A stretch of DNA of 64,000 nucleotides from Thinopyrum elongatum (GCA_011799875.1 CM022303.1:551526793-551590792); one strand, 5' to 3'. Positions 1 through 12,233 are shown, numbered from the stretch's first letter. Translations and numbers: made by a program. Notes: a model not told the origin generated them from the sequence alone.

Positions 1-218
1 AAATCTCCGTGAAGTTTTAGCTTATTTGGAGTTGTGCAGAATAGGTAGCTCTGATGTGCTTTTTCTGGTCCAGAATTCCAGCTGCCGGTATTCTCCCTCT
101 TTGTATAAACCTTGCAAATTATGAGAGAAAGGGCATTAGAATTACTGCCAAAAGCATTATTATGCATAAAAATATTATAAATAACAGTAGGAAAACATGA
201 TGAAAAATGGACGTATCA
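1..218 (-). repeat. E1 3' LTR (partial, first 218 bp in element orientation)
   Basis: Matches 8807-9021 almost base for base, ending at GGACGTATCA on the plus strand (TGATACGTCC on the minus strand). The remainder of this LTR lies left of the window. Confidence 0.9.
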
Positions 219-1810
219 ACTCCCCCAAGCTTAGACCTCGCTTGTCCTCAAGCGAAAACTTAAATCGAAAAACATGTCCACATGCTTAGAGAGAGGGGTG
301 TCGATAAAAACAAAATACGGACATAGAAGCATCATACATATTATTATAACAACAAAGAACTTTAACATAAAACTTTATCAAATAACTTCTATCACATAAA
401 TTTTATCATATAACTTCTCATGAACAAGTAACAATTCATCACAACATTGAAGTATAAAGCATAAACTCTATTGAAAACCAACAAACTATGTTTTTAGTCA
501 ACTTTGCAACTACAATTCATCATCTTTTCAGGAAGGGTCACGTATCGGAGCCTTTAGGCAAGTCCACATACTCAACCATCATTTAATCTTCTATGATTGC
601 TAACACTCACAGCATACCCATGAACAAAAAGTTTCAACCGGACACATAGAAAGATAGGGGCTTATAGTTTTGCCTCCCAACGTATTCACCTCAAGGGTGA
701 TGTCAACAATAATAACTCATGCCCACCCATATTCAACTGGATATATGTGCCTAGATCTTTCCTCACCACATGATGCTTGCAAAACAGAAAATAAAAAGGA
801 AAAGAGAAGAATACTTTGACTCTTGCATAAAAGTAAATACATAAAGGTAAAAGATAGGCCCTTCGCAGAGGGAAGCAGAGGTTGTCATGCACTTATTTGT
901 TTGTATGTCACATCCCTTAATGCAAAAGAATGTCACATTATATTGCCCCTTATGATAGCAACCTTTATTATGCAGTCCGTCGCTTTTATTACTTTGCCAT
1001 CACAAGTTCGTACAACGCTCAATTTACTCTTACACTAAATGATCCAACACATTTAGAAGCAATTTTTATTGCCTTATTGCACCGATGACAACTTACTTGA
1101 AGGATATTACTCAATCCATAGGTAGGTATGGTGGACTCTCAAAATAAGATTTCGGTTAAGGGTTTTGGATGCACAAGTAGTATCTCTACTTAGTGCAGAA
1201 TTTTTGGCTAGAAAAGATATTGAGCAAGCACCACATGTTAAAGGATCTATGACAATATAACTTCTATGTGAATATGAACAAACATAAATCATTACGTTGT
1301 CTTCCTTGTCCAACATCAACTATTTTGACACAAAATATTTAATGGGGGCTCACAATCATAAAAGATGTCCAAGATAGTGTATTTGCATGTGAATCTTCTC
1401 TTCCCTTATTAATTCTTTCATGAGTTGCATCATTAACCAATGCTATGTTTGTCAATCTCCAACAAATTTTACTACTTATACTTTTCCTTATGTGATGTCA
1501 TTACTTACCATAAGATCAGCATATGATCTTTTTCATTTATTTTGCTTTCTTTTTATTAAGACATAAATTAAATAATGCAAAACTCAAACTACTCTTTATT
1601 ATATATCTCGCACATGATTACATCGATTGATAGATCACTAAGTAAACACTCGAAAAGAAAGGATCGAACTAAAACTTTATTCAACTAAATCAAAAGATAA
1701 CTAATGATCGAACTAAGATAAGTAAAGGAGAAAGATAGTGATTGTGATACGATACCGGGGCACCTCCCCCAAGCTTGGCACAAGCCAAGGGGAGTGCCCA
1801 TACCCGATAC
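219..1810 (-). other. E1 3' untranslated region with polypurine tract
   Basis: AT-rich stretch without a convincing coding frame. At its left end, 219-232 reads on the minus strand as a purine-rich run (AAGCTTGGGGGAGT) directly before the LTR, which is the expected position of the polypurine tract that primes plus-strand DNA synthesis. The stretch beside it on the element side is the CTTGAGGACAAGCG-type sequence often seen before this tract in Triticeae elements (from memory). Nothing else recognised. Confidence 0.6.
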
Positions 1811-2332
1811 TCAAGTCTCCTTTGGTGATGAAGAAGGTGGTGGTGATGAGGTAGTAACGATCTTATCTTCAGGTTTCCATGGCAAAGGCTCGCCATCATA
1901 AGAGGAGGAGTGAGTCTCGCGAGTCCTGCAACTGGCAGCCAAACTCATACCTGTAAACCTTGCCTCATATTCAAAGACTTGGTTTTGGAGATCATAGATT
2001 TGGCTCTGTAGAAAGTTGATTTGCTCGTTGAAGGTGAAGACAATGTCCTTCATGGATTTGCCATCCACCTTGAGATCACGGGTATAGTCCGCGATCATCA
2101 GGTGATTGGCATTGAGTCCACGTTGCACCATCCCCTTGCACTTGAAGACCTCCTGCTCCATAGCTTCAAGCCTGGCATCCATGATCCCCGTTCCCTTGGG
2201 GCCCTGAACGTCGCAGATGTGGAGCACCCCCTCATGCATCTCAATGGCTTGAGGGTGCTGCATCACCTCCCGCAAATATGGGTTGATGACATTCTAAAAG
2301 AACTTGTCCTTGGAGGAGCTCGAAGCGGCCAT
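1811..2332 (-). pseudogene. E1 small extra ORF downstream of integrase, broken by one early stop
   Basis: The frame opens at an ATG (2332-2330), reads 12 codons (starting MAASSSSKDKFF), meets TAG at 2296-2294, then stays open to 1811. The downstream part of about 160 codons is acidic and helical-looking (LEAMEQEVFKCKGMV, FNEQINFLQSQIYDLQNQ), which suggests a short coiled coil, and ends in a Ser/Pro-rich tail. Athila-lineage elements often carry an extra, poorly conserved ORF after integrase, sometimes called env-like. No signal peptide or membrane segment is visible, so an envelope role has no support. The TAG could be a CAG with a C-to-T change. Function unknown. Confidence 0.55.
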
Positions 2333-2672
2333 GGTGATCTAGATCTGTCAGAAAACAGCAAGAAAGAAGAACAGAAGATTTCTCTGCGATACGGTGGTCA
2401 ATAGGTTCGGGGAGTATATAAAGATTTTTTTATCTGGGGAAACAAGGAAACGAGAGAAAAACGGAGTCCAGAAGGTACCCGAGGTGGGCAAAACCCACCT
2501 GGGTGCGCCTGGCATGCCAGGCGCGCCCTGGTGTCTTGTGCCCACCAGGGTTGCGTTCCTGGTTGTTTCTTATTTTCCTAATTTTTGTTATATTCCAAAA
2601 CTAACAAAAAATATTTTTGCGGATTTTTCGGAGTCCGTTTACTTACCGTATCACGTACCTCCTCTTTTTTAA
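2333..2672. other. E1 spacer with GC-rich inverted-repeat motif related to its LTR
   Basis: Non-coding spacer between the extra ORF and the polyprotein end. At about 2484-2549 it holds a GC-rich block made of short inverted repeats (GGTGGG...CCCACC, GCGCCTGGCATGCCAGGCGC). A rearranged relative of the block lies in the 5' LTR at about 8676-8752. The rest is AT-rich with no clear feature. Confidence 0.5.
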
Positions 2673-5600
2673 TTATTCTGGAGTGTTCCAGAAGGTCTCC
2701 TTTATGTATTCTTCAGGTGTCATAGTTTGGATAATATCGCTTTCAACACTAATAGGCGTACCTGAGATATAGTGTTTAATTCTGTGCCCATTGACCACCT
2801 TCGGGTTAGTACCTTCGGCATTATTTATTTTGATAGCTCCAGAGCAGTAAACCTCTTCGATGATATATGGTCCGTCCCATTTAGAGAGAAGTTTTCCTGC
2901 AAAGAATCTGAAATGAGAGTTGTACAATAGAACTATTCTCCAACTTTGAATTCACGCTTTTGGATTCTTTTATCATACCATCTTTTAACTTTTTCTCTAA
3001 ATAACTTGGCATTTTCATAACCTTGGGTTCTCCATTCATCTAGTGAGCTAATATCAAATAACCTCTTTTCACCAGCAAGTTTGAAGTCATAGTTGAGTTC
3101 TTTAATTGCCCAATATGCTTTATGTTCTAACTCAAGAGGCAGATGACAAGCTTTTCCATATACCATTTTATAAGGAGACATACCCATAGGATTTTTATAA
3201 GCTGTTCTGTAAGCCCAAAGTGCATCATCTAATTTCTTAGACCAATTCTTTCGGGACCTATTGACAGTTTTTTCTAGAATTAATTTTATTTCTCTATTGC
3301 TAAGTTCAACTTGACCACTAGACTGAGGATGATAGGGTGATGCAATTCTATGGTTAACATCATACTTAGCAAGCATTTTACGGAAGGCACCATGAATAAA
3401 GTGTGAACCACCAACAGTCATTAAATATCTAGGGACTCCAAACCTTGGGAAAATAACTTCCTTAAGCATTTTAATAGAGGTGTTGTGATCAGCACTACTA
3501 GTTGGAATAGCTTCTACCGACTTAGTAACATAATCAACAGCAACCAAAATATGTGTATACCCATTAGAGGAAGGAAAAGGTCCCATATATTCAAAACCCC
3601 AAACATCAAATGGTTTAACTGCAAGAGAATAATTCATAGGCATTTCCTAACGCTTACCAATATTACCAATTCTTTGACATTCATCACAAGATAAAACAAA
3701 CTTACAGGAATCCTTGAAGAGAGTAGGCCAATAAAAACTAGATTGCAATATCTTGTGAGCAGTTCTATCTCCCGCATGATGTCCTCCATAAGCTTCGGAG
3801 TGACATTTCCGTAGGATTTGTTCCTATTCATGCTCAGGTACACAACATCTAATAATACCATCTACTCCTTCTTTGTAAAGGTGTGGGTCATCCCAAAAGT
3901 AATGTCTTAAATCATAGAAGAATTTTTTCTTTTGTTGGTATGTGAAACTAGGTAGTATATATTTTGCAACATTGTAATTAGCATAGTCAGCATACCAAGG
4001 AGTGTTGTGAGAAACATTTATTGCAGCTAGTTGCTCATCAAGAAAGCTATCATTAGTAGGTTGTGGGTCATCAAGAATATTTTCTAACCTAGACAAGTTA
4101 TCAGCTACGGGGTTATCATCTCCTTTTCTATCAGTGATATGTAAATCAAATTCTTGTAACAGGAGAACCCACCTAATGAGTCTAGGTTTAGCATCTTTCT
4201 TTTTCCATAATATATTTAATAGCAGCATGATCAGTGTGAACAGTAACTTTAGAATCAATGATGTAGGATCTGAATTTGTCACAAGCAAAAACAAGTGCTA
4301 AAAATTCTTTTTCAATGCTAGCATAATTTCTTTGGGCACTGTCTAGAGTTTTGCTAGCATAATGAATAACATTTAGTTTCTTATCAACTCTTTGTCCTAG
4401 AACAACACCAACAGCATAATCACTAGCATCACACATAATTTCAAAAGGCAAGTTCCAATCAGGTGGTTGAACAATATGTGCAGAAGTTAAGGCGTTCTTA
4501 AGTGTTTCAAAGGCTTCTACGCAATCATCATCAAAAACAAACGGAACATCCTTTTGTAAAAGATTTGTAAGAGGCCTAGAAATTTTAGAGAAGTCTTTAA
4601 TAAACCTCCTATAGAAACCAACATGACCGAGGAAACTACGAATACCTTTGATATCTTTAAGACATGGCATTTTCTCAATTGCATCAACTTTAGCTTTATC
4701 CACCTCAATACCTCGTTCAGAAATTTTATGGCCCAAGACAATACCTTCATTAACCATAAAGTGGCACTTCTCCCAATTCAAGACAAGATTAGTTTGCTCA
4801 CATCTCTACAAAACACGATCAAGGTTGCTTAAGCAATCATCAAAAGAAGTTCCGTAAACGGAAAAGTCATCCATGAAAACCTCAACAATCTTTTCACAAA
4901 AATCAGAGAATATAGTAGTCATACATCTTTGAAAGGTAGCAGGTGCATTGCATAAACCAAAGGGCATACGTCTATAAGCATAAGTTCCAAAAGGACAAGT
5001 AAAACTGGTTTTCTCTCGAGCAGGTTGTGAAACAGGTATTTGAGAAAAACCAGAATATCCATCAAGGAAGCAAAAGTGTGTGTGCTTAGATAATCTTTCT
5101 AGCATTTGATCAATAAAAGGCAAAGGGTAATGATCTTTTCTAGTTGCTTTATTTAATTTTCTAAAATCAATAACCATTCTATAGCCAGTGACAATTCTTT
5201 GTGGAATAAGTTCATTTTTATCATTAGGAACAACAGTAATACCTCCCTTCTTAGGGACACAATGAACGGGACTTACCCATCTACTATCAGCTATGGGATA
5301 GATTATACCTCCTTCCAGAAGCTTAAATATTTCAGTTCTTACCACTTCTTTCATTTTAGGATTCAAACGTCGTTGGTGATCCACAACGGGTTTAGCATCA
5401 GGTTCCATATTAATCTTGTGCTGACATAGAGTGGGACTAATGCCCTTAAGATCATCAAGAGTATATCCAATAGCAGCTCGGTCCTTCTTCAGAATTTTCA
5501 ATAATCTTTCTTCTTCATGCTCTGAAAGGTTAGTACTAATAATAACATGATATATCTTTTTCTCATCAAGGTAAGCATATTTCAAAGTGTCTTGCAATTG

Positions 5601-7397
5601 TTTTAGTTCAAACACAGGATCACCTTTAGGCCGAGGAGGTCCTCCTAGAGTTTCAATAGGCAAATTATGTTTTAGCAGAGGTCGTTGTTCAAAGAAAATT
5701 TTATCTATCTCATTTCTTTCATGCATATGCATATCATTTTCATGGTCTAGCAAATATTGTTCTAGTGGATCAGTAGGAGGCACAACAATAGAAGCAAGAC
5801 CAATTATTTCATCCTTATTAGGTAATTCGTTCTTATGAGGTTGCCTATTAAACTTGGAAAAATTAAATTCATGGGACTCATCACCAAAGCGAACACTGAC
5901 AGTTTGTTTAAGACAATCTATAGTAGCATTGACAGTGTTCAAGAAAGGTCTACCAAAGATAATGGGACAAGAGTCATCTTGTGGGGAACCAAGAACTAGA
6001 AAATTAGTAGGGTATTTTATTTTCCCACACAAGACTTCAACATCTCTAACAATCCCAAGTGGTGTGATGGTGTCTCTATTGGCAAGTTTAATAGTAACAT
6101 CTATGTCTTCTATTTCAGCGGGTGCTATGTCATTCATAATTTCTTGGTATAAGGTAAAAGGAATATCACTCACGCTAGAACCTAAGTCACATAAACCATG
6201 ATAACAGTGATCTCCAATTTTGACTGAGACAACAGGCATGCCAACAATAGGTCTATGTTTATCTTTTTCATCGGGGTTAGCAATTCTAGCAGCTTCATCA
6301 CAGAAGTAAATAACATGTCCATCTATATTTTCTACCAAGAGATCTTTAACCATAGCAACACTAGGTTCTACTTTGATTTGTTCAGCAGGTTTAGGTGCTC
6401 TAATATTACTTTTATTGACCATGGTTGAGACCTTAGCTTGTTCCTTTATCCTAACAGGGAAAGGTGGTTTTTCAATATAAGCAGTAGGAACAACTGGGTC
6501 AACATTGTAAATAATAGTCTCATCTTTAACCACAACCGGTTCTTTAATTTCTTCTTTAATAGGTGGATGATATTTAAACCACTTCTCCTTGGGGAGATCA
6601 ACATGAGTAGCAAATGATTCACAGAAAGAGGCTACTATCTCAGAGTCAAGTCCATATTTAGTGCTAAACTTGTGAAAAGCATCGATATTCATAAAAGATC
6701 TAACACAATCAAACTTGAGCTTTATACCTGACTCTTTACCTTCGTCGAGTTCCCAATCTTCAGAGTTGCATTTAATTCTTTCTAAAAGATCCGACCTGAA
6801 TTCAATAGTCTTCTTCATAAAAGAACCAGTACAAGAAGTATCGAGCATGGATTGATCATCACGAGAAAGCCGAGCATAAAAATTCTGAATAATAATTTCT
6901 CTTGAGAGCTCATGATTGGGGCATGAATATAACATTGACTTAAGCCTCCCCCAAGCTAGAGCGATACTTTCTCCTTCACGAGGACAAAAATTATATAGGT
7001 AATTCCGATCACGATGAACTAGATGCATAGGATATTTTTTTTGGTGAAATTCTAATTTCAATCAGTTCCAATTCCAAGATCCAATATCATCGCATAGCCT
7101 ATACCATGCCAATGATTTTCCCTTCAAAGATAAAGGCAAAACCTTCTTCTTAGCTTCATCTCCGGCTAAACCTGCAAGCTTAAATAATCCACAAATTTCA
7201 TCTACATATATCAAGTGCATATCAGGATGTTCAGTTCCATCTTCTGCATAAGGATTAGCTAGCAGTTGTTCTATCATACCCAAAGGAATTTCATAACCAA
7301 TATTTTCAGTAGGTGCAGTAGGTTGAGAGGCAACTAATTGTGGTTCCGGTCGAGGTGAAGATACCCCGAACAAACCCCTCAAAGGATTGTTCTCCAT
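2673..7397 (-). pseudogene. E1 gag-pol polyprotein (degenerate)
   Basis: Structural protein plus replication enzymes of the element. Start taken at ATG 7397 (MENNPLRGLFG). Order along the minus strand: gag (about 7397-6300); aspartic protease (about 6250-5870; CDLGSSVSDIPF as active-site region, then IIFGRPFL); RT (about 5320-4820; DFRKLNKA, FLDGYSGFSQI, FMDDFSVYG); RNase H (about 4480-4120; [25 protein letters not shown]); integrase (about 3850-2960; CDECQRIGN zinc-finger part, [18 protein letters not shown]); C-terminal tail to 2673. Breaks: in-frame stops at 7064-7062 (TGA), 4808-4806, 3826-3824 and 3649-3647 (all TAG); a 1-bp shift in an A-run near 4200-4204 inside RNase H; a 1-bp shift near 2936 at the integrase tail. 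Outside these breaks the frame stays open. Confidence 0.85.
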
Positions 7398-7473
7398 AGT
7401 AGCAAGTGACAATAGATTTCAGCACGTAGTAATAATTTGTCCTTACGAATTTCCACTTACCAAGAGCGCTTCA

Positions 7474-7491
7474 CTCCCCAGCAACGGCGCC
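7474..7491 (-). other. E1 primer-binding site (tRNA-Asp type)
   Basis: The minus strand reads TGGCGCCGTTGCTGGGGAG, complementary to the 3' end of plant tRNA-Asp with one apparent mismatch (from memory of the usual TGGCGCCGTTGCCGGGGA). It lies 12 bp inside the 5' LTR boundary at 7504. Confidence 0.75.
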
Positions 7492-7503
7492 AAAAAAGAG
7501 CCT

Positions 7504-9021
7504 TGATGACCCAAAAGTATAGGGGATCAATCGTAGTCCTTTCAATTAGTAAGAGTGTCGAACCCAACGACGAGCAGAAGGAAATGACAAGTGGTTTTCA
7601 GCAAGGTATTCTCTGTAAGCACTGAAATTGTTGGTAACCAATAGTTTGATAGCAAGATAATTTGTAACGAGCAAGTAATAGTAACAGTAAATAAAGTGCA
7701 GCAAGGTAGCCCAATCCTTTTGTAGCAAAGGACAGGCCAAAACGGTTTCTTATGATAAGCAAAGCGTTCTTGAGGGTACACCGGAATTTCAACATATCAC
7801 TTTCATCATGTTGGTTTGATTTGTGTTTGCTACTTTGATAATTTGATATGTGGGTGGACCGGTGCTTAGGTGCTGTTCTTACTTGAACAAACCTCCTACT
7901 TATGATTAACCCCCTCGCAAGCATTCGCAACTACGAGAAAAGTATTAAGATAAAATCTAACCATAGCATTAAACTTTTGGATCCAAATCGGTCCCTTACG
8001 GAATAGCGCATAAACTAGGGTTTAAGCTTCTGTCACTCTAGCAACCCATCATCAAATTACTACTCCACAATGCATTCCCTTAGGCCCAAATATGGTGAAG
8101 TTCCATGTAGTCGACGTTCACATGACACCACAAAGGGAATCACAACATACATATCATCAAAATATCGAACACATATCAAGTTCACATGATTACTTGCAAC
8201 ATGACTTCTCCTGTGACCTCAAGAACAAAAGTAACTACTCACAAATGATAATCATGCTCAAGATCAGAGGGGTATTAAATAGCATAATGGATCTGAACAT
8301 ATAATCTTCCACCAAATAAACCATATAGTAATCAACTATAAGATGTAATCAACACTACTAGTCACCCACAAGCACCAATCTAAGGTTCCGGTACAAAGAT
8401 TGAACACAAGAGATGAACTAGGGTTTGAGAGGAGATGGTGCTATTGAAGATGTTGATGGAGATGGCCCTCCCAAAGATGGGAGAGTTGCTGGTGATGACG
8501 ATGACGATGATTTCCCCCTCCAGGAGGGAAGTTCCCCCGGCAAAATCGCTCCACCGGAGGGCAAAAGTGCTCCTGCCCAAGTTCCGCCGCAAGACGGCGA
8601 CGCTTCATCCCGGAAGTCCTCTCCTTATTTTTTCTAGGTCAAAATGACTTATATACCAGAATAGGGGCATCGGAGGTGGGCCGAGGAGGGCACAACCCAC
8701 CAGGGCGCACCTGGGGGGCCTGGCGCGCCCAGGTGGGTTGTGCCCACCTAGTGGGGCCCCTCTGGTAGTTATTTTCTCCAATAATTCTTAAATAAACCAT
8801 AAAAAATCTCCAAGAAGTTTGAGCTTATTTGGAGTTATGCAGAATAGGTAGCTCTGACGTGCTTTTTCTGGTCCAGAATTCTAGCTGCCAGTATTCTCCC
8901 TCTTTGTGTAAACCTTGCAAATTATGAGAGAAAAGGCATTAGAATTACTCCCAAAAGCATTATTATGCATAAAAACATTATAAATAACAGTAGGAAAACA
9001 TGATGCAAAATGGACGTATCA
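7504..9021 (-). repeat. E1 5' LTR, 1518 bp
   Basis: Bounded on the minus strand by TGATACGTCC at 9021 and GGGTCATCA at 7504. It contains a GAT/GAC-rich segment (about 8440-8520) and a GC-rich inverted-repeat block (about 8676-8752). Open frames in it on either strand are short and not coding-like. Confidence 0.85.
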
Positions 9022-10018
9022 GCTCCCGTCGACCGGGAGCGGGCTCTGCGGGCGGTGGCACCCTGCATCATCAACGTCGTGCGCCTCGAGAAGCAGAGGG
9101 ACTTCGGTGGTGTTTAGGCGTCCTCTGCATGGGCATGTCCCTGTCTCGGCGCAACATGACCGTTGGATCAAACTCAAGCGGTGCAGATCAGTCACTGTAG
9201 CACAAAGCGTGTGGGTGTGTTTGGTTGCATTCTCATCTCAATAGAGTTGTTCCCTCTTCGTGCATGCTCATCTCAGCACCCCTCTTCATGCATGCTCCTA
9301 GTGTATTTGTGTTAACCTACTACTGTGGACTCATGCACCCTTCATGCACTTTGCCAAACACCCAAAAGTGGGTCGAGAAGGGAACTTTTGCTCCCATGCA
9401 CCCTTCATACACCATGCCTAACACTGATTCATGCTTCATATGGTTCATGTTCCGTGGAGTACTGTAGCATCGTGCTCTCCGTGTCTTGTAGACCTAGTTC
9501 TGCTAACATTGATCTCACCATTCATTCTCGACCGGACAGTCAAGAAAGGGGTATGTTACATTACTATTCATATAGTTGACATGCGCACAACATCATTTGT
9601 TATCGTCATATCTTACTACACTAGCAACAAGATTATATAGTACTGACGTATGAACCACTGCACATGCCTAGTAGTAGGAGTACTGTGTAAGTTCAAGTGG
9701 CTGCCATGTTTCGCACTCCTCCGTCGTAAGAGTGGAAATGCTTGCTGTAATCATTTTTCTTCTTCAGAAACAGTAGACATGTTCTACCGTTCGAATCCTC
9801 CTCGACGGTCGTCGGGAACCTTGCTACTCACTTTCGCCAATGTGTGGGACAGCCAGCATCGGGGTCCACTTGCCATGCACTAAATTACTCCATACTAGAG
9901 TGCACAACTGCACGGTAGACTACACCGGTCGAAGCGCCGCAGTAATGCCCAATGAGCTGTCAAATCACAAAACCCCCACCTTTCCAGCAATAAGTTGGAC
10001 TGACGAAGCAACCATCAT
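9022..10018. other. Upstream region of the split B3-like gene
   Basis: No coding gene recognised. It contains a possible MITE (9213-9363) and a partial local duplication in which CATGCACCCTTCAT(G/A)CAC occurs twice, near 9337 and near 9395. It probably holds the promoter of the gene starting at 10288, but no clear TATA box was identified. Confidence 0.4.
9213..9363. mobile_element. Possible small MITE with GGGTGTG/TTTGG-type inverted ends
   Basis: The left end GGGTGTGTTTGGTTGC and the right end GCACTTTGCCAAACACCC are imperfect inverted repeats around about 115 bp of CAT-rich sequence. Ends of this kind are common in grass hAT- or PIF-like MITEs. No clean target duplication could be matched, so the call is tentative. 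Confidence 0.3.
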
Positions 10019-10280
10019 TTCACTCTTCTCCCTCATCTTCCTCTCTTGAAGAAAACCCCAACTCGCTTCTCCCTCATCTTGTTCCTCATTTCTTCAAGAA
10101 AACCTCGATGCGCTTCTGCCATTCTTATTCTCTCCCCAAGAAGGAAAGGTGAGCGCATCAATGGTGTTGCTTCTGGCCAAGGCCCGGTCTTGCAACCCTG
10201 AGACTGATCCTATAACTCCCTCTCTGTTCTTCTTTTGGGTTTGTGATTATGGTTTCTTTTCTTTTATTTCTATTTGACAG
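10019..10280 (+). promoter_or_regulatory. CT-rich leader and 5'UTR intron of the B3-like gene
   Basis: 10019-10095 is pyrimidine-rich (repeated TTCTCCCTCATC), typical of plant core-promoter Y patches and 5' leaders. A plausible 5'UTR exon ends AAGGAAAG at 10148, followed by GTGAGC. The intron ends with TTTGACAG at 10280, eight bases before the ATG at 10288. The splice sites are read by eye. Confidence 0.4.
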
Positions 10281-10287
10281 TTTCTTG

Positions 10288-12233
10288 ATGGACCCTGGAG
10301 CACCGGCCGAAGTGATGTCTATGGCTCTGGTCAAAACTGTTGAGGCTCAGTGTACGAAGAAGCGCAAGCACCCCGCTAAGACTACCACAGACAAGCTCAA
10401 GGCCATCGCCCTGTCCAAGCCCCTCTCTCCGGGATCCCTCATTAAGCAAGTCTAGATAATATCTCTTCTTGACAATCTTTTTGGCGATCTAGATCGTGTT
10501 TTTTCTTCTAACATGCAGTACTAGTAGTAGTAGTACAACTTTCTGGGTGATCTTGCATGTGATTTTTGTGTGGCAAGTGACCATTCTAAATTGCTCTTTT
10601 GACCTAAACATGTGAGAGGTTGACATACATATGATTATTGCACATAACATTGATTTCTTATAGATTACTTTCAACTACTTTATGAACATCAATGCTAGCT
10701 GTAGGAAATGCAAGATTTTAGCTCTCATGCCTTTGAAGAGAGTATAATAGCCTCAGTAACTTGTGTTATGGATATTGCAAGTAATCCCTCTGCTCTCATG
10801 CCTTTGAAGACATGTTCTAGTGTCTTTGATCACTCATTTATGTGCGTATATGTAGTCTTATATGGACTAAAATATCGAAAATCATCTTATATTTCTGAAC
10901 GGAGGTAGTAATAAAATATTTGGTTTATATTTTAATTAGTACCTGGTCCGCGGTGGAGATGAAGTTCTCAAAGTCATGCCGTGCGAACTGGAAGACCTGA
11001 GGATGAGTTCTACTACTAAACTATCCAGCTGTTGTGTCCTTGTCGCCACGTGTCCTGAACAAGTGTTTTCCGGTAGCATTGTTGTCAGGCGTGGTCTCGA
11101 GGGTGTACTTCACCACAACAATTTCCTAGATGTGCCTTCGATTATGAAGGGTGTGGTTCTTGTAAAGCTTCCTGACAAATCTGATGTGGATTGTCTTCAT
11201 CGTCATGTTTAGGAGTGGAAAGACCACTCTGTTAGGTTCTCCAAGGTTGACGAGATGGCGTTGGTGCCGGTAGACATCTCTCATGAAGTCCATGGCCTAG
11301 TCAGTTATGTGGGTACATCCCATAGGTTGGTGGCAAGAAATAGTCTGCAGAGTTTAATTAGTGCAACTTTGCTTCTCTGTAGTAAGTACTATTGTTCAGT
11401 ACTTGATTTGTGTGTGTGAACCCTGTATTGTTTAGTACTACCACTTTTGTTGTGTGGTGAGTCCTGAGAACAATCTACGTTAATGTCTGTCCACTTAATT
11501 CAGTCTGTATATTTTGAAGTATCCAGATCATCTTTTTTGTGAGGACGGTTTATCAATTATGGTTGCACTCCAATATCTGTATGCATTGCAGGGTTTATCG
11601 CACCCACCAGGATTTCCAGTCCCATGGATGTTTGGTCCATACGATTTTTCACGACCTTTGGACTGTCCTGCTTGTGGGAGTAAGCAGGGGCCCTGCATGC
11701 CACCCGTAATTGGACGATCAACCTTCAATTTAGAACTTGAACATAGTGATTTCCTGGTAAGGATTCACTTGTGTCACATCAAGTAAATCTTATTGATTTA
11801 CTGTCTAAATCTTATTGATTTACTGTCATGTTTTCTTACTTTTGCTGCAATTTTACGATGCAGGTTTTGCCATGTGACATTCGTTATAGAATAAACCGTT
11901 TGGTTTGCTCTATGATGGTTATTTTTGCAGGTTTCACTTCTTATGTCGTGTCAGTAACGAAGGCACTGTCCATCACTTATATTATTGGACACAATTGGAT
12001 CAGTCTATTGTCTGAGTACAATCTGAAGCCCTATGACGAAATGCAGTTTGGTTCAACAAACATGCCACAATTAGTCCTTCTCGCGTTTAAAAGAATTGAA
12101 GAAAAAGACTGGATCAAGGTCACAGAGCCTAGTGAAGTTAGAAATCTGAAGTATGAAATCATAGCAAACCAGAGATGATCACTGCTGTCTCGCACATCGG
12201 TACCACCTTCAGCATTGGATCAAGCACCAGCAT
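10288..12233 (+). pseudogene. B3-like domain protein, 5' half (exon-split and disrupted by E2)
   Basis: Four exons join in phase 0: 10288-10449 (MDPGAPAEV..., basic KKRKHPAK stretch), 10940-11308, 11592-11756 (Cys/Pro-rich, CPACGSKQGPC) and 11864 onward. The introns have GT...AG ends. The fourth exon has a B3-like segment (FLVLPCDIRYRINRL ... WISLLSEYNLKPYDEMQF), the kind of fold used by plant transcription factors to bind DNA in the nucleus; the assignment is inference. The same frame then runs into an Ala/Pro-rich linker that is cut at 12233 by element E2 and resumes at 25691 in the same frame once the 5-bp duplication is discounted. In-frame stops: TAG 11210-11212 and TGA 12176-12178, so the gene was or became non-functional. 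The first three exons match no family I recognise. Confidence 0.6.

Larger units (their letters stand above)
1..9021 (-). mobile_element. E1: Athila-like Ty3/Gypsy LTR retrotransposon, left LTR cut by window edge
   Basis: Nearly complete element read on the minus strand: 5' LTR on the right (7504-9021), primer-binding site, gag-protease-RT-RNase H-integrase frame, a small extra ORF, a long non-coding 3' region, a polypurine tract and the start of the 3' LTR (1-218). Positions 1-218 and 8807-9021 are the same sequence with few differences, which defines the LTRs. The LTR starts TGATACGTCC and ends CATCA (minus strand). The protease and RT style, plus the extra ORF after integrase, fit the Athila lineage, which is an inference. 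The coding region has five in-frame stops and at least two frameshifts, so the copy cannot be autonomous. The left target-site duplication lies outside the window; GCTCC follows the right LTR. Confidence 0.9.

Noticed and set aside
1811..2332. Envelope protein of an infectious retrovirus-like element in E1
   Set aside because: The small ORF has no signal peptide, transmembrane segment or cleavage site; it looks soluble and helical.
7542..8304. Short ORFs in the E1 5' LTR as genes
   Set aside because: They lie inside an LTR, overlap on both strands and have no recognisable domain.
9776..9810. tRNA-like T-arm word GTTCGAATCC
   Set aside because: No matching acceptor stem, anticodon arm or D-arm could be fitted around it.
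11514..11591. Exon starting at ATG 11514
   Set aside because: The segment before 11592 reads as intron (T-rich, ending in GCATTGCAG), and phase 0 joining supports the exon start at 11592.
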